A DNA stretch of 64,000 nucleotides from Pseudonocardia hierapolitana (GTDB lineage Bacteria; Actinomycetota; Actinomycetes; Mycobacteriales; Pseudonocardiaceae). Numbering within the stretch: position 1 is the stretch's first letter; every line of letters begins with the position of its first letter. The stretch is from assembly GCF_007994075.1 (NCBI RefSeq), contig NZ_VIWU01000001.1, positions 6,944,001-7,008,000 on the forward strand, read 5' to 3'. The translations under genes were made by a program, and so were the position numbers. Shown in pieces: positions 57,175 to 64,000 of the stretch. The notes under the pieces are model-generated. The model did not search any database and was not told the origin of the DNA. It worked only from the letters and a program-made list of their open reading frames with translations.

Positions 57175-58047
57175 ATGGTCGTGGTGAGCAGGCTGTCCGG
57201 GCTGGGCCCTTCCGACATGCGGGAGCACACCGCGGAGCTGCTCGCCGAAGCGAAGGCCGGCTCCGGCGCGGCCAGGGTGCCGTACCCGATCGGGATCCGC
57301 GAACTGGTGGTGCTGCGCACCGCGTGGCTCACGCAGGCGCTCGTCCGGCTGACGCTGGGTGGACCCGGCATCGACGGCTTTCGGAGCCACGCACCGGAGG
57401 AGCACGTCCGGCTGATCTTTCCGGACGAGGGCGGCGAGCTGCGGCTGCCGGAACGCGACGGCAACATGCTGCGCTGGCCCCGACCGATGCCGATCTCGCG
57501 GGAGTACACGGTCCGCCGCCACGATCCCGCCTCCGGCGAGCTCGACGTCGACGTCGCCGTGCACCCGGGCGGCGTGGCGTCGGACTGGGCGGTGGCGGTC
57601 GAGCCGGGGGAGCGGATCCACGTCGCGGGCCCGCCCGGCGGGTTCGTGGTGCCCGGCCACTACGACCGCTACCTCCTGGCCGGTGACCTCACTGCGCTGC
57701 CGCAGATCGCCCGCTACCTGGAGGAGCTGCCCCGCACGGCCGCCGGATGGGCGTTCGTCGAGGTGCGCGACGCGGCGGAGGAGATCGAGCTGGCCGCCCC
57801 GCCCGGGTTCACCGTGCGCTGGGTGCATCACGGTGACGCCCCGGCCGGCACCGGCGACGATCTCGAACGGGCCGTGCGTTCCGTGGTCTTCCCGGCGGGG
57901 GAGCGGCCGTTCGTCTGGATCGCGGGCGAGGCGGGCGCCGTCAAGCCGCTGCGCCGGTGGGTGCGCGACCAGGGCATCCCGGTGGGCGACTTCCGCATCG
58001 TGGGCTACTGGAAGCGCGGCGTCGCCGACTTCGACGACGAAGACTGA
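57175..58047 (+). CDS. Siderophore-interacting protein (FAD-dependent ferric-siderophore reductase)
   Basis: 290 aa SIP/ViuB-family flavoprotein that reduces ferric siderophores in the cytoplasm. FAD-binding segment SREYTVRRHD (R-x-Y-T-x-R), with VDVAVHPGGVASDWAVAVEPGERIHVAGPPGGFVVP, then NAD(P)H-type region YLLAGDLTALPQIARYLEELP and WIAGEAGAVKPLRRWVRDQGIPVGDFRIVGYWKRGVAD. Third gene of the iron-regulated operon, releasing iron from the imported chelate. Confidence 0.93.
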   Translation: MVVVSRLSGLGPSDMREHTAELLAEAKAGSGAARVPYPIGIRELVVLRTAWLTQALVRLTLGGPGIDGFRSHAPEEHVRLIFPDEGGELRLPERDGNMLRWPRPMPISREYTVRRHDPASGELDVDVAVHPGGVASDWAVAVEPGERIHVAGPPGGFVVPGHYDRYLLAGDLTALPQIARYLEELPRTAAGWAFVEVRDAAEEIELAAPPGFTVRWVHHGDAPAGTGDDLERAVRSVVFPAGERPFVWIAGEAGAVKPLRRWVRDQGIPVGDFRIVGYWKRGVADFDDED

Positions 58048-58149
58048 CGGCAACCGACGGCACGGACCGGATGACGGCGGCTACCGGCTGATCACTTCAT
58101 GCCCGGCATCGCCACGGGCAGGACCTCGTGCGCAGTCGGGGTGGACCTC

Positions 58150-59199
58150 CTACGGTGCGCTCTCGAGCGGGAGCAGATCCTCCGCGGCGAAGGAGGCCAT
58201 CACCGCATCGCCCGGCTGCCAGGACGTCCCCGTGCTGCGGGGCTGCTCCGCCACCACCGGGATGCCGGCCGGTTCGAGCTCGAGGTGGTAGCGGACGCTG
58301 TCGCCCAGGTAGACGCGGCCGGTGACCCGGGCCTCGTACTGCGTGGGGGAGGGCGCCCCGCCCGGGGCGAGGCGGACGGCCGAGGGGCGGATCCCGACGT
58401 GGGCAGCCGGCCCGGCGCTCGGCACCGGCAGTTCCAGCCCGTCCGCGGTGCGGTAGCGGCCGTCCACGACCGCGCCGGGGAAGATGTTCTCCACGCCCAT
58501 GAAGTCGGCGACGAACACCGTGCGCGGGCGCTCGAAGACCTCCGACGGGCTCCCGACCTGCTCCACCCGCCCGGCGTTCAGCACGGCGACGCGGTCGGAG
58601 ATCGACAGGGCCTCCTCCTGGTCGTGGGTGACGAACAGGACGGCCTGGTCCAGCCGCTGCTGCAGGGCGCGCAGTTCCAGGCGGATCTCCTGGCGGAGCT
58701 TGGCGTCGAGGTTGGACAGCGGCTCGTCCATGAGCAGCACCCGCGGCCGGACCGCGACGGCGCGCGCGACGGCGACCCGCTGCTGCTGCCCGCCCGAGAG
58801 CTGGCCGGGGTAGCGGTCGGCGAGGCCCGCGATGTCCATCAGCGTGAGGGCTTCCCCCACGCGCTCGGTCACCTCGGTGGCGGGCAGCTTCCGGGCCCGC
58901 AGCCCGTAGGCGACGTTGTCCCGCACACGCAGGTGCGGGAAGAGCGCGTAGTTCTGGAACACGACCGCGGTGTCGCGCCGGTAGGGCGGCACCGCCGTGA
59001 CGTCCTCGCCCGCGAGCAGCACCCGGCCGGCGTCGGCGGGGAGGAAGCCGGCCACGACGTTGAGCGTGGTGGTCTTGCCGCAGCCGCTGGGGCCGAGCAG
59101 GCTCACCAGCTCGCCCGCCTCGACGTCGACCTGGATGTCGTCGAGCACCGGTGTGGAGCCGAACGACTTGCTGACGCCGTCGATGCTGAGTGCGGTCAC
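58150..59199 (-). CDS. PotA-type ABC transporter ATP-binding protein
   Basis: 349 aa. Walker A GPSGCGKTT, Q-loop VFQNYALFPHLRVRDNVAYGL, signature LSGGQQQR, Walker B VLLMDEPLSNLDA, H-loop VTHDQEEA, and a C-terminal TOBE/OB region (VGIRPSAVRLAPGG) typical of spermidine/putrescine and related importers. GTG 59199 overlaps the permease stop by 4 bp. Last gene of SBP - permease - permease - ATPase. The ligand (polyamine, amino acid or opine) is not identifiable. Confidence 0.9.
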   Translation of the reverse strand: MTALSIDGVSKSFGSTPVLDDIQVDVEAGELVSLLGPSGCGKTTTLNVVAGFLPADAGRVLLAGEDVTAVPPYRRDTAVVFQNYALFPHLRVRDNVAYGLRARKLPATEVTERVGEALTLMDIAGLADRYPGQLSGGQQQRVAVARAVAVRPRVLLMDEPLSNLDAKLRQEIRLELRALQQRLDQAVLFVTHDQEEALSISDRVAVLNAGRVEQVGSPSEVFERPRTVFVADFMGVENIFPGAVVDGRYRTADGLELPVPSAGPAAHVGIRPSAVRLAPGGAPSPTQYEARVTGRVYLGDSVRYHLELEPAGIPVVAEQPRSTGTSWQPGDAVMASFAAEDLLPLESAP

Positions 59200-60011
59200 C
59201 CCTTCACCCCTCCGGACAGGACCTGGCCGAACCGGATGAACCTGTTCGTGACCGCCAGCAGCGTGCCCACCAGCAGGATCTGCACGGTGGACACCGCCGC
59301 GAGCGTCGGGTCCACGCGGAACTCGGCGTACTGGACCATCGCCACCGGCAGCGTGATCTGACCGGGGGAGATGAGGAACAAGCTGATCTCCAGCTCGGCG
59401 AACGAGAAGATGAAGGCGAAGATGAACGCCCCGACGAGCGACGGCCTCAGCAGCGGCAGGGTCACCCGCCACAGCGTCTGCCACGGGCCGCGACCGAGGT
59501 CGAGCGAGGCCCGCTCGACGTCGGTGCCCAGGCTCGACAGGCCGGCGTGCACGAGCCGGAACGTCCACGGGAGCGTGATCATGGTGTGGGCGAGCAGCAG
59601 GGCACCGAGCGTCGGCACGAGCCGGACCTGCAGCATCCACGACAGCTGGTAGAGGTAGATGTAGATCGCGACGCCGCTCACGATCGCCGGGATCAGCAGC
59701 GGGAGCAGGAACCCGTTCTCCAGGGCGCCCCGCCGCCGCAGCCGCGCACGGGAGAGCCCGACCGCGGCGAGCAGGCCGAGGGCCGTCGAGAGCGCCGCGG
59801 TCGACAGGGCGAGCACGAGGGACAGCTGCAGTCCACCGAAGAGCCCCCGCTCGCGGGCGAGGCCGGCGAACCAGCGCAGCGAGTAGCCCGACGGCGGGAA
59901 CGTGAGGAACTCGCTGTCGAACACCGACATCCAGACGACGAGCGCCACCGGCAGCAGCATCAAGCCGAACACGAGCACGCCGACCACGACGAGCCAGCGG
60001 GGCAGGGTCAT
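59196..60011 (-). CDS. PotC-type ABC transporter permease
   Basis: 271 aa, six hydrophobic segments. The binding-protein-dependent permease signature region is AGLSSLGTDVERASLDLGRGPWQTLWRVTLPLLRPSLVGAFIFAF (EAA loop). ATG 60011 overlaps the stop of the other permease by 4 bp. Partner of the PotB-like permease and PotA-like ATPase. Confidence 0.9.
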   Translation of the reverse strand: MTLPRWLVVVGVLVFGLMLLPVALVVWMSVFDSEFLTFPPSGYSLRWFAGLARERGLFGGLQLSLVLALSTAALSTALGLLAAVGLSRARLRRRGALENGFLLPLLIPAIVSGVAIYIYLYQLSWMLQVRLVPTLGALLLAHTMITLPWTFRLVHAGLSSLGTDVERASLDLGRGPWQTLWRVTLPLLRPSLVGAFIFAFIFSFAELEISLFLISPGQITLPVAMVQYAEFRVDPTLAAVSTVQILLVGTLLAVTNRFIRFGQVLSGGVKG

Positions 60012-60871
60012 CGCGCCACCCGCCATCCCTCGAACTGGCGCCTCAGCAACCGGCCGTACAGCAGCACCACGGCGAGGCTCACGACGAGCATGAGGGCGGC
60101 CATGCTGGCGCCGAACGGCCAGTTGTTGTCCGACGAGATCGTGTCGTAGACAACGGGCGCGAGCATCGGCACCTGCGCGCCGCCGACGAGCCGCGGGGTG
60201 GCGTAGGCGTTGATGCACAGCACGAACACCAGCGACGTGCCCGCCGCGATCCCCGGCACGATCTGCGGCAGCACGATCTGGCGGAACACCCGCAGCGGGC
60301 GGGCGCCCAGGTCGAGCGCGGCCCGTTCGGTGTTCGGGTCGACCGACTCCAGGGACGCCTGCAGCGTGAGCACCATCAGCGGCAGCACGACCGACGTGAT
60401 CGCCACGGTGACCGTGGTGGCGGTGCGCAGCAGCTCGACCGGCGCGTCGAGGAGCCCCACCGCGGTGAGCACGGTGTTGATCACACCCGAGTAGCCCAGC
60501 AGCGCGACCCAGCTGATGGAGCGCACGACGTTGCCGACGAGCAGCGGGAACACCGTGAGGATGATCAGCAGCGCCTTCGTCCGGGCCCGCGCCTTCGTGA
60601 TCAGGTAGGCGACCGGGAGGGCGAGGAGGAGCGCGAGCACCGTGGCCGCCGCCGCGACCAGCAACGTGCGGGTCAGCGCCCCGACGTGGAACGGGCTGGC
60701 GAAGAACCGCGCGAAGTTCTCGAGCGTGAACACGGGCTCCGAGAACGCCGTGCGCGACGGCCGTTCGAAGCTGAAGCGCAGGAAGTAGACCAGCGGCGCC
60801 ACGAAGAAGACCACGGTGAGCACCGCGGCCGGCATCACCAGCAGCCAGCCGGTGCGACGATCGAACGTCAT
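60008..60871 (-). CDS. PotB-type ABC transporter permease
   Basis: 287 aa with about six membrane helices. The EAA loop is LESVDPNTERAALDLGARPLRVFRQIVLPQIVPGIAAGTSLVFV. N-terminus MTFDRRTGWLLVMPAAVLTVVFFVAPLVYF. It starts 10 bp after the binding-protein gene. Heterodimeric channel with the PotC-like permease. Confidence 0.9.
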   Translation of the reverse strand: MTFDRRTGWLLVMPAAVLTVVFFVAPLVYFLRFSFERPSRTAFSEPVFTLENFARFFASPFHVGALTRTLLVAAAATVLALLLALPVAYLITKARARTKALLIILTVFPLLVGNVVRSISWVALLGYSGVINTVLTAVGLLDAPVELLRTATTVTVAITSVVLPLMVLTLQASLESVDPNTERAALDLGARPLRVFRQIVLPQIVPGIAAGTSLVFVLCINAYATPRLVGGAQVPMLAPVVYDTISSDNNWPFGASMAALMLVVSLAVVLLYGRLLRRQFEGWRVAR

Positions 60872-60881
60872 CGTCGGTACG

Positions 60882-61970
60882 TCACTGGTTGATGAGCTGC
60901 TCGACGTACTGCTGGCGCCAGCGTTCGTTGTTCTGCGCGAGGTAGGACAGGTCCACCGGGTAGATCTTCTGCTCCTCCTCCGGCGTGAACCCGATCTGCG
61001 CGGTGAGCTCCGGGGACGGGTCGACGTTCGTGACGGTGGGCCAGTACCCCATGTTCTGGGCGAACTGCAGCTGCGCCTCGGGGTCGAGCATGGCGTTGAC
61101 GTACGCGTAGGCGCCGTCCGGGTTGGGCGCGTTGGCGGGGACGCCGACGGTGAAGACGACCGGCATGGTGCCCTCCCGCGGGATCGCCGCGGCCAGTGGT
61201 GCCTGGCCGGCCTTGTTCCACAGGTAGGCGCGTGCCTTCCAGTTGTATGCCAGCCACACCTCGCCGGACATCATCGCCTGGCCGAGCTGCTCCTGGGACT
61301 CGTAGACCCGGACGGTGCCCTTGCGCGCGAGCATCCGCTGCCAGCCCGCGTCCCAGTTGTTGCCCGGGTCGCCGCCCGCTTCGAGCGCGGCGGCCATGAA
61401 GTACTCGGGGGCCCACTGGATCGACTGGATCCCGATGCGGCCCGCGTAGGCCGGGTTCCAGAACACCTCGAAGCTGTCGGGGGCCGGGTTCACGTGCTCG
61501 GGGTTGTAGATGATCACACCGGCGCTGTAGATGTGCGGCACCCACAGGTCGTTGCGGAAGTCCTCCCGGATGTTCGCGGAGTTGGGCAGCCGTGCGGGGT
61601 CGATCCGGGCGAGCAGCCCGGCGTCGGCGGACTCCTGTGCCTGCGAGTCGGCGAACGCGGCGACGTCGATGGTGCCCGGGCCGCCGGTCTGGGCCTGCGT
61701 GCGCATCTTCGTCAGCCGCGCGACGTGGTCACCGACGTCGTAGACGACGGTCGGTGCCCCGTCGGTGCCGGCCAGCACCGGCTCGACGAAGTCCTGCTGG
61801 AACTTCTGGTAGTCCCCGCCCCACGTCCCGACGACGACCTCACCCGCTCCGCCGCCACCGCCCGCGGCCCCGGGGTTCGGCGGGGGTGGCCCGCCGCAGG
61901 CGGCGAGGCCGAGCGTGGCGCCTGCGGCGCCCGCGAGGGTCAGGAACTGCCGGCGGGGGAGCTGCGCCAC
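60882..61970 (-). CDS. PotD-type substrate-binding lipoprotein, Tat-exported
   Basis: 362 aa. The signal has twin arginines (PRRQFLTLAG) and lipobox LAAC (Cys25), so export is probably through the Tat pathway with lipidation. The mature domain (VVVGTWGGDYQKFQQDFVEPVLAGT, TIDVAAFADSQAQESADAGLL, WVPHIYSAGVIIYNPEHV) fits the PotD/PotF/opine group. First in the operon; AGGAGGAG precedes the ATG. Ligand unknown; polyamine or related compound is inferred from the family. Confidence 0.9.
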   Translation of the reverse strand: MAQLPRRQFLTLAGAAGATLGLAACGGPPPPNPGAAGGGGGAGEVVVGTWGGDYQKFQQDFVEPVLAGTDGAPTVVYDVGDHVARLTKMRTQAQTGGPGTIDVAAFADSQAQESADAGLLARIDPARLPNSANIREDFRNDLWVPHIYSAGVIIYNPEHVNPAPDSFEVFWNPAYAGRIGIQSIQWAPEYFMAAALEAGGDPGNNWDAGWQRMLARKGTVRVYESQEQLGQAMMSGEVWLAYNWKARAYLWNKAGQAPLAAAIPREGTMPVVFTVGVPANAPNPDGAYAYVNAMLDPEAQLQFAQNMGYWPTVTNVDPSPELTAQIGFTPEEEQKIYPVDLSYLAQNNERWRQQYVEQLINQ

Positions 61971-62021
61971 GTCGATCTCCTCCTTCGAAGATGGCGATCA
62001 TCGTAAGTGCTCTCGATCACT

Positions 62022-62027
62022 TAGTGT
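62022..62027 (+). promoter_or_regulatory. -10 box of the leaderless S10 peptidase gene
   Basis: TAGTGT-CAGGTC-GTG(62034). No ribosome site. Divergent from the ABC operon. Confidence 0.5.
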
Positions 62028-62033
62028 CAGGTC

Positions 62034-63488
62034 GTGGCTGAAGATGCTCCCCAGAACGAGAAGCCCGAACCCCCGACGGACGAGCTGGTCACCACGTCGC
62101 ACACCCTGCGTACGCCGGCGGGCGAGCTCACGTACACCGCGACGGCGGGCCGGATCGTCGTGCGGCACGAGAAGCACACCGACGGCACGTTCGACGGCCA
62201 CGAGCCGCACGCCGAGGTGTTCCTCGTCGCCTACACGCTCGACGGCGCCGAGCCGGGCACCCGGCCGGTCACCATCGCCTTCAACGGCGGGCCCGGCTCC
62301 TCCAGCGTGTGGCTGCACATGGGGTTGTTCGGTCCGCGGCGGGTCGTCATGGGGGATGCCGGGTCGCTCACGCCGCCACCGTGGGGGCTCACCGACAACG
62401 AGGAGTCGCTGCTCGCCCACTCCGACCTGGTGTTCGTCGATCCGGTCAGCACCGGCTACTCGCGCGCCGTCGAGGGCGGCAAGCCGTCCGAGTTCCACGG
62501 CTTCACCGGCGACGTCCAGACGGTCGGCGAGGTGATCCGGCTGTGGATCACGCGCAACGAGCGGTGGTTGTCGCCGAAGTTCCTCGCAGGCGAGTCGTAC
62601 GGCACGCTGCGCGCCGCAGCGCTGGCCGAGCACCTGCAGGACCGGTACGGCATGTACGTCAACGGCCTCATGCTGATCTCGAGCGTGCTCGACATGGGCA
62701 CGATCCGCTTCACCGAGGGCAACGACCGGCCGTACCCGCTCTTCCTGCCGACGTACGCCGCGATCGCCCACCACCACGGCCTGCACCCGGACCGGACGCT
62801 CGCCGAGGTGCTGGCCGACGCGGCGGACTTCGCGGCGGGCGACTACCCGTGGGCACTGGCCCAGGGCAACCGGCTGCCCGCCCACGAGTTCGACCGGATC
62901 GCCGCCCGGCTCGCTGCCCTGGCCGGGCTCGACGAGGACTACGTCCGCCGGGTGCGCCTGCGGATCGAGCACCAGCGCTTCTTCCGGGAGGTGCTGCGCA
63001 CGTCGGGCCGCACGGTCGGGCGGATCGACGGCCGGTTCACCGGCTGGGAGGCCGACGACGGCGGCGAGGTGCCCGGCTACGACCCGTCGATCGCGGCGAT
63101 CACGGGCCCGTACACCGCGGCGGTCAACTCCCACGTCCGCACCACGCTCGGCTACGCCAACGACCTGCCCTACGAGATCCTCACCGGCCGCGTGCAGCCG
63201 TGGTCGTACAAGGAGTTCGAGGGCAGGGCCGTCTCGGTGGTGGGCAACCTGTCGGCGGCGATGCGCGCCAACCCGCACCTGCGCGTGCACGTGGCCTGCG
63301 GCTACCACGACGGGGCCACCCCGTACTTCGCGGCCGAGCAGGTGCTCGCCCAGCTCCCGATCCCCGACGAGCTGCGCGACCGGATCGAGGTCCGCTACTA
63401 CGAGGCCGGGCACATGATGTACGTGCACGAGCCGAGCCGGGTGCAGCAGTCGGCCGACCTCGCCGCCTTCGTCACCGCAACGCCGTGA
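62034..63488 (+). CDS. S10-family serine carboxypeptidase-like protein
   Basis: 484 aa alpha/beta hydrolase of the serine carboxypeptidase family. Oxyanion loop IAFNGGPGSSSVWLH, nucleophile GESYG (FLAGESYGTLRAAALAEHL), acidic residue CGYHDGATPYFAAEQ and catalytic His in YYEAGHMMYVH. FVDPVSTGYSRA replaces the common DxPxGTGFS. No signal peptide, so apparently cytoplasmic, as in many bacterial S10 members. GTG 62034 is preceded by a -10 box and no ribosome site. Peptide substrates unknown. Confidence 0.92.
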   Translation: MAEDAPQNEKPEPPTDELVTTSHTLRTPAGELTYTATAGRIVVRHEKHTDGTFDGHEPHAEVFLVAYTLDGAEPGTRPVTIAFNGGPGSSSVWLHMGLFGPRRVVMGDAGSLTPPPWGLTDNEESLLAHSDLVFVDPVSTGYSRAVEGGKPSEFHGFTGDVQTVGEVIRLWITRNERWLSPKFLAGESYGTLRAAALAEHLQDRYGMYVNGLMLISSVLDMGTIRFTEGNDRPYPLFLPTYAAIAHHHGLHPDRTLAEVLADAADFAAGDYPWALAQGNRLPAHEFDRIAARLAALAGLDEDYVRRVRLRIEHQRFFREVLRTSGRTVGRIDGRFTGWEADDGGEVPGYDPSIAAITGPYTAAVNSHVRTTLGYANDLPYEILTGRVQPWSYKEFEGRAVSVVGNLSAAMRANPHLRVHVACGYHDGATPYFAAEQVLAQLPIPDELRDRIEVRYYEAGHMMYVHEPSRVQQSADLAAFVTATP

Positions 63489-63492
63489 CCGG

Positions 63493-64000
63493 TCAGTCGG
63501 TGGCGATCCGGATGCCGAGACCCACCAGCAGGGTGCCCATCAGCGCGTCGATGGTGCGGCGGACCCGGTTGGCGGTGAGCAGCCTGCGCAGCGCGCTGAC
63601 CACGCCCGCCAGCACCGTGAACCAGGTCAGCGTGACGCCCGCGGCGACCACGGCGAGCAGCAGGTGGTCGACGGCGGTGGCCGTTGCGGGCAGGAACTGG
63701 GGGAGCAGCGCGACGAAGAAGACCGCCACCTTGGGGTTGAGCAGGTTGGTCACCAGGCCTTGGCGGAACGCGGCGAGCGTGCCGGTCGCGCGGGAGCCCG
63801 GGATCTGCGGGGCGTCCTCGTACTCGCCGCGCCGGGCGGCGAGCAGTGCGCGGATGCCGAGCAGCACCAGGTAGGCCGCGCCGACCAGTTTGACCGCGGT
63901 GAACGCCACCGCGGACGCGGCGAGCAGGCCGGCGATGCCCAGCGCGGTGACGACGGCCCACGCGAACACGCCAACGGCGATCCCCACACCGCATGCCATC
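63493..64000 (-). CDS. LysE/RhtB-family exporter (5' end beyond the window)
   Basis: Amino-acid efflux protein. About 168 residues are present, with hydrophobic segments FAWAVVTALGIAGLLAASAVAFTAVKLVGAAYLVLLGIRAL and the conserved loop FRQGLVTNLLNPKVAVFFVALLPQFL, a hallmark of LysE/RhtB proteins. The family is around 205 residues, so about 40 N-terminal residues lie past the right edge. Its stop is 4 bp from the convergent S10 peptidase stop. Confidence 0.88.
   Translation of the reverse strand, partial: MACGVGIAVGVFAWAVVTALGIAGLLAASAVAFTAVKLVGAAYLVLLGIRALLAARRGEYEDAPQIPGSRATGTLAAFRQGLVTNLLNPKVAVFFVALLPQFLPATATAVDHLLLAVVAAGVTLTWFTVLAGVVSALRRLLTANRVRRTIDALMGTLLVGLGIRIATD

Noticed and set aside
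1..64000. tRNA, rRNA, insertion sequences, integrases or phage genes
   Set aside because: Looked for and not seen; the gene content is chromosomal accessory metabolism without mobility genes.

Overview
The window is 64 kb of very GC-rich actinobacterial chromosome. The WhiB-like protein, the Lsr2-type N-terminal domain, cysteine-rich leader peptides, an IdeR/DtxR-type iron box, leaderless starts behind TANNNT -10 boxes and the codon bias all fit a Pseudonocardia-like genus (inference, no database used). I see no tRNA, rRNA, CRISPR, transposase or phage gene. Almost all of it is accessory catabolic and transport DNA, in short operons whose genes often overlap by 4 bp (ATGA or GTGA).

Layout. 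1-1677: methionine ABC transporter metQ-metN, running off the left edge. 2021-3801: PEP-mutase/isocitrate-lyase family enzyme divergent from a LysR regulator. 3895-5310: type I glutamine synthetase. 5459-6154: M50-type membrane protease. 6468-9421: molybdopterin sulfoxide/N-oxide reductase and a DsbA-like protein. 9426-19669: a sulfur-scavenging island (PAAT amino-acid ABC operon headed by an acetyltransferase, SsuABC-type sulfonate transporter, two flavin monooxygenases, MFS permease). 19696-21416: CynX-like MFS and MarR. 21527-25293: amide/formamide module (AmiC-like sensor, FmdB, formamidase, MetX-like hydrolase). 25332-27180: unknown protein and a stand-alone LigD-type polymerase. 27200-33687: homogentisate pathway (fumarylacetoacetase, homogentisate dioxygenase, FAD hydroxylase, metallo-hydrolase, MarR, sugar-isomerase-like protein). 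33776-34729: WhiB-like protein and an Lsr2-like protein without a DNA-binding domain. 34864-37982: IclR, gentisate-dioxygenase-like cupin and 3-hydroxybenzoate-6-hydroxylase-like enzyme. 38103-38510: small secreted RTX-repeat protein. 38606-44294: acyl-CoA ligase and amidohydrolase divergent from histidine kinase, SDR and MaoC hydratase. 44438-48378: copper amine oxidase, APC permease, unknown protein. 48482-50931: folP, NarL-type response regulator, small unknown genes. 50960-51832: lipoprotein endonuclease/phosphatase. 51881-55067: purU, metF and a LigM-like O-demethylase in one operon. 55189-58047: iron-regulated siderophore genes. 58150-61970: PotABCD-type ABC transporter. 62034-63488: S10 peptidase. 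63493-64000: LysE exporter, cut by the right edge.

The most interesting signal is in the sulfur island. Three tiny leader peptides, two of them divergent in one intergenic region, share the pattern D-L-x4-[ST]-A-x-C-R. Each sits directly behind a good promoter with almost no 5' UTR. They head the acetyltransferase/PAAT operon, the ssuBAC operon and the monooxygenase operon, which suggests one cysteine-responsive attenuation circuit. The gene set parallels the Bacillus subtilis ytmI/cmo (S-alkylcysteine salvage) operon. A second coherent system is the LigM-like/MetF/PurU operon, which could carry a methyl group from an aromatic methyl ether through tetrahydrofolate to formate. A third is a 49-bp palindromic repeat present once between genes and once, degenerate, inside the FAD hydroxylase gene.
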